Source of the DNA: an uncultured Oscillospiraceae bacterium | GTDB taxonomy: Bacteria; Bacillota; Clostridia; Oscillospirales; Oscillospiraceae | Reading direction: 5' to 3' | DNA: 64,000 nt | Assembly (NCBI GenBank): GCA_934512135.1 | Contig: CAKSWT010000004.1 | Location: 62,001-126,000 of the forward strand | Shown here: positions 59,801-64,000 of the stretch, in pieces | Position numbering within the stretch: position 1 is the stretch's first letter | Layout: the number at the start of each line of letters is the position of its first letter | Program-made: the position numbers and the translations under genes | Notes under the pieces: model-generated | The model's database searches: none | The model's input: the letters and a program-made list of their open reading frames with translations, nothing else | What the model was told of the DNA's origin: nothing

Positions 59801-61078
59801 ATGGCACAGTTTGTAGATAAAGTTCGAATCTTCGTCCAGGCGGGCCACGGCGGCAACGGCTGCATGTCCTTCCGCCGAGAAAAATATATCGCCGCAGGGG
59901 GACCGGACGGCGGTGACGGCGGCCATGGCGGTAGCGTCATTCTCCGGGTCGATACCGGCATGACCACCCTGATGGACTTCCGTTATAAGCGGAAATACAC
60001 CGCAGAGCCCGGCGGCAATGGCGCCGGCAGCAATATGAAGGGCCGGAACGGCCAGGATCTTATCATCCAGGTGCCCTTGGGTACGGTGGTCCGGGATGCG
60101 GAAACCGGCGAGGTCATCCAGGACATGTCCTCTCAGGAGGATTATGTGCTGGCCAAGGGCGGCCGAGGCGGCTGGGGCAACCAGCACTTCGCCACTCCCA
60201 CCCGTCAGGCGCCCCGCTTCGCAAAATCCGGCCTGCCCGGAGAGAGCCACGATGTGGAGCTGGAGCTGAAGCTACTGGCCGATGTGGGGCTGGTGGGCTT
60301 CCCTAATGTGGGCAAATCCACCCTGCTGTCCGTGGTGTCCGGCGCACATCCCAAAATCGCCAACTACCACTTCACCACTCTGTTCCCCAATCTGGGCGTG
60401 GTCTATTTAGGCGAGGGCGAGAGCTTTGTGATGGCCGACATCCCCGGTATTATTGAGGGCGCCTCCGAAGGCGTGGGGCTGGGCCACGATTTTCTGCGGC
60501 ACATTGACCGCTGCCGCCTGGTGGTCCACGTGGTGGATGTCTCCGGCAGTGAGGGCCGGGATCCGGTGGAGGACTTTATCACCATCAACAACGAGCTGGC
60601 GCAGTATTCCCCTGATCTGGCCAGCCGTCCGATGATCGTTGTGGCCAACAAGGTGGATATTCTCCAGGATCCCGACAACATGACCCGCCTGCGGGACTAT
60701 ACGGCCTCGCTGGGGCTGCCCCTCTACGAGATGTCTGCCGCCACCCACCGAGGCACCAAGGAACTGATGCGGATTGTCTACGACCGACTCCAGGCGCTTC
60801 CGCCCATCACCGTCTATGAGCCGGAATACGTCAAGCCCCTGGCCGAAGCGGGCAGCGCCGACGAGCTGACCATTCAGGACCAGGACGGGCTGTGGCTGGT
60901 TTCCGCCCCCTGGATGGAACGTCTAATCGCAGACATCAACTTCGACGACTATGAGTCCCGGATGTATTTCGACCGACAGCTGCGAAAGAGCGGTCTTTTT
61001 GAGCGGCTGGAGGAAATGGGCATCCAAAAGGGCGACACCGTCAGCATCTACGATTTTGAGTTCGACTACGAGCCCTAA
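59801..61078 (+). CDS. obgE: GTPase Obg
   Basis: This is a 425-residue ribosome-associated GTPase. The glycine-rich Obg fold (1-158) contains VQAGHGGNGCMSFRREK and GPDGGDGGHGGSV. The G domain has VGFPNVGKSTLLS, DIPGIIEGASEGVGLG and NKVD. The C-terminal OCT domain follows residue about 340. Start: ATG 59801 behind AAAGGAG. Confidence 0.97.
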   Translation: MAQFVDKVRIFVQAGHGGNGCMSFRREKYIAAGGPDGGDGGHGGSVILRVDTGMTTLMDFRYKRKYTAEPGGNGAGSNMKGRNGQDLIIQVPLGTVVRDAETGEVIQDMSSQEDYVLAKGGRGGWGNQHFATPTRQAPRFAKSGLPGESHDVELELKLLADVGLVGFPNVGKSTLLSVVSGAHPKIANYHFTTLFPNLGVVYLGEGESFVMADIPGIIEGASEGVGLGHDFLRHIDRCRLVVHVVDVSGSEGRDPVEDFITINNELAQYSPDLASRPMIVVANKVDILQDPDNMTRLRDYTASLGLPLYEMSAATHRGTKELMRIVYDRLQALPPITVYEPEYVKPLAEAGSADELTIQDQDGLWLVSAPWMERLIADINFDDYESRMYFDRQLRKSGLFERLEEMGIQKGDTVSIYDFEFDYEP

Positions 61079-61118
61079 CGTTCCCCCAAAAATATTTTGT
61101 TTTTTCGAAAAATTACTC

Positions 61119-61146
61119 TTGACATTTCCGTTTTTTCGAGTATAAT
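61119..61146 (+). promoter_or_regulatory. Promoter of tRNA-Gln
   Basis: TTGACA, 16 nt, TATAAT, ending 34 nt before the tRNA. Confidence 0.85.
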
Positions 61147-61180
61147 AAATCATGCGTTTTGGAGCAAGACGCATGAACAT

Positions 61181-61254
61181 AGGGGATTAGTGTAACGGTA
61201 ACACACCGGACTCTGACTCCGTTTTCGGGGGTTCGAATCCCTCATCCCCTGCCA
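61181..61254 (+). tRNA. tRNA-Gln (anticodon CTG)
   Basis: This is a 74-nt tRNA with encoded CCA. Acceptor stem AGGGGAT/ATCCCCT; D arm GTGT-AACGGTA-ACAC; anticodon arm CCGGA-CTCTGAC-TCCGT with CTG at 34-36; T arm GGGGG-TTCGAAT-CCCTC. The pair 27-43 is C-T, a mismatch, and the T stem has one G-T pair. All other stems are regular. Confidence 0.93.
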
Positions 61255-61255
61255 A

Positions 61256-61285
61256 GAGCCTGACGGTTTTGCGTCAGGCTCTTTT
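61256..61285 (+). terminator. Terminator of tRNA-Gln
   Basis: GAGCCTGACG, GTTTTG, CGTCAGGCTC and TTTT. Confidence 0.92.
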
Positions 61286-61321
61286 CGTTTCTCCCAGCAA
61301 ATGATGAAAGGACTGTCGATT

Positions 61322-61795
61322 ATGTCACTGAAAAAAGCAGAAGATTATTTGGAGGCCCGGGGCTTCCTGGACCGTGTCATCACCCTGGATGCCTCCACGG
61401 CAACCGTCACGGAGGCCGCAGAGGCCCTTGGGGTGGCCCCCGGCATGATCGCAAAAACCATGTCCTTTCTCCAGAACGATCGAGCTGTTCTGATTCTCAC
61501 CGAGGGCACCGCCAAGGTGGACAATCGGAAATATAAGGCCACCTTTCACACCAAGGCAAAAATGATCCCCTTCGACCAGGTTGAAGCATGGATCGGCCAC
61601 GCCCCAGGCGGCGTCTGCCCCTTCGGCATTCAGGACGGGGTGGATGTCTATCTGGACGAAAGCCTGAGGCACTTTGAAACTGTTTATCCCGCCGCCGGCA
61701 ACGACCACAGTGCAGTCCGGCTCACCATTGCCGAGCTGGAGCAGGTCTCCAGCGCCAAGGGATGGGTGGACGTCTGCAAGGAGCCGGAGGCGTAA
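61322..61795 (+). CDS. YbaK/EbsC-type aminoacyl-tRNA deacylase
   Basis: This is a 157-residue trans-editing protein, likely hydrolysing Cys-tRNA(Pro) or a similar mischarged tRNA. TEAAEALGVAPGMIAKTMSF, the central MIPFDQVEAWIGHAPGGVCP and PFGIQDGVDVYLDESL are YbaK/ProX family blocks. Start: ATG 61322 with AAAGGA about 9 nt upstream rather than the ATG at 61301. Confidence 0.87.
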   Translation: MSLKKAEDYLEARGFLDRVITLDASTATVTEAAEALGVAPGMIAKTMSFLQNDRAVLILTEGTAKVDNRKYKATFHTKAKMIPFDQVEAWIGHAPGGVCPFGIQDGVDVYLDESLRHFETVYPAAGNDHSAVRLTIAELEQVSSAKGWVDVCKEPEA

Positions 61796-61899
61796 CCCCG
61801 ATTCTCTCCGTTTCCGCCCTTGGCGGCGGAGGGCATTGCATCTTTCCAAAAATCCCGGTATAATCACAGGGAATCCAATCCTTTCTGGAGGTGTCAGTC

Positions 61900-62808
61900 A
61901 TGGAGATCCGACAGCTTCGCTATTTTATCGCCGTAGCGGATACCCTGAATTTCAGCCGTGCCGCAGAGAGCGTGTATCTCTCTCAATCCGCCCTATCCCG
62001 CCAGATCATGGACCTGGAGCAGGAGGTCGGTATGCCGCTGCTGAAGCGTAGTACCCGCCAGGTAGAACTCACCAGCGCCGGTCGCGCTCTGCAAAAAAGC
62101 GCCAAGGAGCTGATTTCCCGGTGGGAGAAGATGCTGCCGGAGATCCGCAGTCAGGCCGCCGAGGACGCCCAGGCGCTCTCCCTTACCATCGGAACCGATG
62201 CCCGTGCTTTGGAGCATCCCCAGCGCCGAGCCTGGTTCCTCACCATGCTCTACCGCCTGCGCCGGACCTACCCCGGCGTTCGCATTCTGCTGCGGCGGTG
62301 CGACTATCAGGAGCTGATTCGTGGCCTGTCCGACAAAACACTGGACTGCGCGTTGGTCCTGGATCGGGAGTTGGAGCCCAAAAGCGACATCTGCCAGGAG
62401 GTCTATGACACCGAGGAAATGGTACTGGTGTTCCGCAGTGAGAATCCCCACCAGGACGGCGATTACCCGGACGTCATCACCAACCGGGGCCTGATTTTGG
62501 TGGACAAAGAGCCCCAGGGGCTTTATCACATCATTCACATTCTGGGCGATCTTCGTCTGGAGCCGCAGATTCGCTTCTGCGAAAGTCTGGACGACATGAC
62601 CATGACGGTCCAAACGGGAGAAAGCGCCGCCATTTTGCCGGAGTCCGTGGTGGCCAAGCTCAACGACCCCAACCTTCAGGTGCTCCGTCTCCCCTCTCCC
62701 CGGGCCAAGCTGTCTCTCTGCCTGCTGTGGGCAAAAAGTCAGACCAATCCCCTGCTGCCGGAGCTTCGGGACAGGCTTTCCCGGTGGCCCAAAGTCAGTC
62801 ACGCCTAG
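61900..62808 (+). CDS. LysR-family transcriptional regulator
   Basis: This is a 302-residue regulator. HTH: MEIRQLRYFIAVADTLNFSR, then LSQSALSRQIMDLEQEVG. The effector domain starts near residue 92 (LTIGTDARALEHPQRRAWFL). Start: ATG 61900 with GGAGG 7 nt upstream. It is followed on the same strand by a CoA-transferase gene 133 nt downstream, a plausible target. Confidence 0.9.
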   Translation: MEIRQLRYFIAVADTLNFSRAAESVYLSQSALSRQIMDLEQEVGMPLLKRSTRQVELTSAGRALQKSAKELISRWEKMLPEIRSQAAEDAQALSLTIGTDARALEHPQRRAWFLTMLYRLRRTYPGVRILLRRCDYQELIRGLSDKTLDCALVLDRELEPKSDICQEVYDTEEMVLVFRSENPHQDGDYPDVITNRGLILVDKEPQGLYHIIHILGDLRLEPQIRFCESLDDMTMTVQTGESAAILPESVVAKLNDPNLQVLRLPSPRAKLSLCLLWAKSQTNPLLPELRDRLSRWPKVSHA

Positions 62809-62941
62809 ATTCCTCTGCCAATCCAGACAGATTGATGCATCGTGGGAATCAGTTTTAGAAAATATAGAGAAAACCGAGATTTCACTTTTCCTTTTGGGTA
62901 TCGTATGATGGAGACAAGAACACAAAAGGAGAGTTGCCCCC

Positions 62942-64000
62942 ATGAAGCAGGGTTTTCTAACACAATATCAGGAAAAGAAGCACACCATGCAGGAGGTTCT
63001 GGCCTCCATTCGCTCCGGAGATGTGATCTTCACCACCAATAATTATTCTGAGCCCGGGGAGATTCTCTCCCATCTCCATGAAATTGCCCCCCATGTGGAA
63101 AACGTGAAGGTCTGGAAGGGCCGCAGCGGTCTGTACCCCTTTATGGTGGACCCCAGTATGAAGGGCCACATCGAGATGTACAACTTTTTCTTTGGCCCCA
63201 CCTTCTATCAAAACTCCCTGCCCATGGGCCTGGTGGAGTATGTCCCCTCCGACCTTCAGAGCTACTACACCGTGGCAGTGTCCGGCCACCCCTCCAACGT
63301 GGCCATTGCCGCCGTGACCCCCATGGATGAGCATGGCTTTTTCCACGTCCCCATGAACCACGCCGCCGACGGCCTTGGGATGCTGGCCGCCATGGAGCAG
63401 CACCAGCGGATTATCCTGGAGGTGAACCCCAACCTGAAGCACATGCACGGTTCTGTGGCCATTCCCATTGGAGATGTGGACATGCTGGTGGAGGTAGACC
63501 GTCCTCAATATGTGATTCCCAACATGGCATCCACGGAAACCGAGAAAAAAATCGGCGAAGCGGTGGCCTCCCTGGTCCATGATGGGGACACCATTCAGTT
63601 GGGCATCGGCGGCATCCCCAACGCTGTAGGCTCCTTCCTGACGGATAAGCACGATTTGGGCATCCACTCGGAGATGTTCACCTCCTGCATGATGGATCTC
63701 ATCAACGCAGGCGTGATCACCGGGAAGAAGAAAACCTACGACAAGGGACTTCACATCTGCGCCTTTGCCGAGGGCGTCCCGGAGCTCTATGACTTCCTCT
63801 CCTCCCGGGAGGACTGCATCCTCCGCACCGGCCGGGATGTGGTAGACCCCTTCCAGATTGCCAAGCAGGACAACATGGTGTCCATCAACACCCTGGTGGA
63901 GATGGATCTCACCGGCCAGATCTGCGCAGAATCCATCGGGCCCAAGCAGATCTCCGGCTCCGGCGGCGCCTTTTGCTTTGCCTACGGCACCTACCGCAGC
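62942..64000 (+). CDS. Acetyl-CoA hydrolase/transferase family CoA-transferase, 3'-truncated by window edge
   Basis: The frame from ATG 62942 (AAAGGAG 9 nt upstream) stays open for 353 codons to the right edge. It encodes a two-domain CoA-transferase. SYYTVAVSGHPSNVAIAAVT, LGIGGIPNAVGSFLTDKHDL and HSEMFTSCMMDLINAGVITG are family blocks of 4-hydroxybutyrate, butyryl- or succinyl-CoA:acetate CoA-transferases. The catalytic Glu is probably in INTLVEMDLTGQI. The GSGGAFCFAYG segment differs from the usual GGQxDF, so the acyl specificity is open. In a fermenter this is a likely acid-forming step. Confidence 0.87.
   Translation, partial: MKQGFLTQYQEKKHTMQEVLASIRSGDVIFTTNNYSEPGEILSHLHEIAPHVENVKVWKGRSGLYPFMVDPSMKGHIEMYNFFFGPTFYQNSLPMGLVEYVPSDLQSYYTVAVSGHPSNVAIAAVTPMDEHGFFHVPMNHAADGLGMLAAMEQHQRIILEVNPNLKHMHGSVAIPIGDVDMLVEVDRPQYVIPNMASTETEKKIGEAVASLVHDGDTIQLGIGGIPNAVGSFLTDKHDLGIHSEMFTSCMMDLINAGVITGKKKTYDKGLHICAFAEGVPELYDFLSSREDCILRTGRDVVDPFQIAKQDNMVSINTLVEMDLTGQICAESIGPKQISGSGGAFCFAYGTYRS

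Overview
The window is GC-rich and gene-dense, with many TTG and GTG starts preceded by strong AGGAGG-type ribosome binding sites. Gene content is that of a low-oxygen Firmicute: a T-box leader, L27 with a cleaved N-terminus plus its protease Prp, DUF1836, DegV, iron-sulfur redox proteins, a CoA-transferase, and no respiratory chain genes. The best guess is a gut clostridium of the Oscillospiraceae type (Flavonifractor/Oscillibacter-like). This is an inference from content and style; no marker gene was compared.

Positions 1-21.6 kb form the distinctive part. After a truncated type II topoisomerase B subunit (minus strand, off the left edge) come two blocks. Block A (1.5-10.9 kb) is a molybdenum unit. 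A minus-strand operon encodes a molybdate-type regulator, MobA, a large Mo-bis-MGD enzyme and its ferredoxin/beta-barrel small subunit (both closely resembling pyrogallol-phloroglucinol transhydroxylase), and an iron-sulfur aldo/keto reductase. It is divergent from modABC. Block B (11-21.6 kb) holds two OFA-type MFS carriers flanking a thioesterase and a LysR regulator, an SSS symporter, a DUF3870 protein, a 3-hydroxyacyl dehydrogenase, a PF04199 cyclase-family hydrolase, a MerR-type regulator with a textbook 19-bp-spaced operator, and a crotonase carrying the three catalytic residues of 6-oxocamphor hydrolase (a beta-diketone ring-cleaving enzyme). Read together, the region looks like an anaerobic polyphenol or hydroxybenzene catabolic island: hydroxyl shuffling or removal on a polyhydroxybenzene by the Mo enzyme, then hydrolytic opening of a cyclic 1,3-diketone and oxidation of the resulting hydroxy acid. 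The ring reductase and the terminal lyase or thiolase are not in the window, so the pathway is a proposal.

From 21.9 to 38.5 kb the content is mixed housekeeping: long-form HPF, an ABC-F ATPase, NAD kinase with a MATE exporter, an E2-like protein paired with an AMP-forming ligase, endonuclease IV, a membrane ferredoxin, GluQ, a metallo-hydrolase, DUF1836, a phosphodiesterase and NAD synthetase.

From 38.6 to 46.2 kb runs one branched-chain amino acid operon, ilvB-ilvN-ilvB-ilvN-ilvC-ilvD. It has two tandem acetolactate synthase pairs, a consensus sigma-A promoter and a T-box leader with a probable CUC (Leu) specifier.

From 46.3 to 64 kb lie a glycosyltransferase/acyltransferase pair, rpsO and pnp, two genes acting on t6A in tRNA (tcdA, trmO), tRNA-Leu(CAG), an RluA-type synthase, DegV, an ion transporter, a GT-C-like membrane protein, rplU-prp-rpmA-obgE, tRNA-Gln(CTG), a YbaK-type deacylase, a LysR regulator and a CoA-transferase cut by the right edge. 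A family of palindromic intergenic repeats occurs three times (15.3, 34.0 and 53.5 kb). I see no CRISPR array, insertion sequence, prophage or rRNA.
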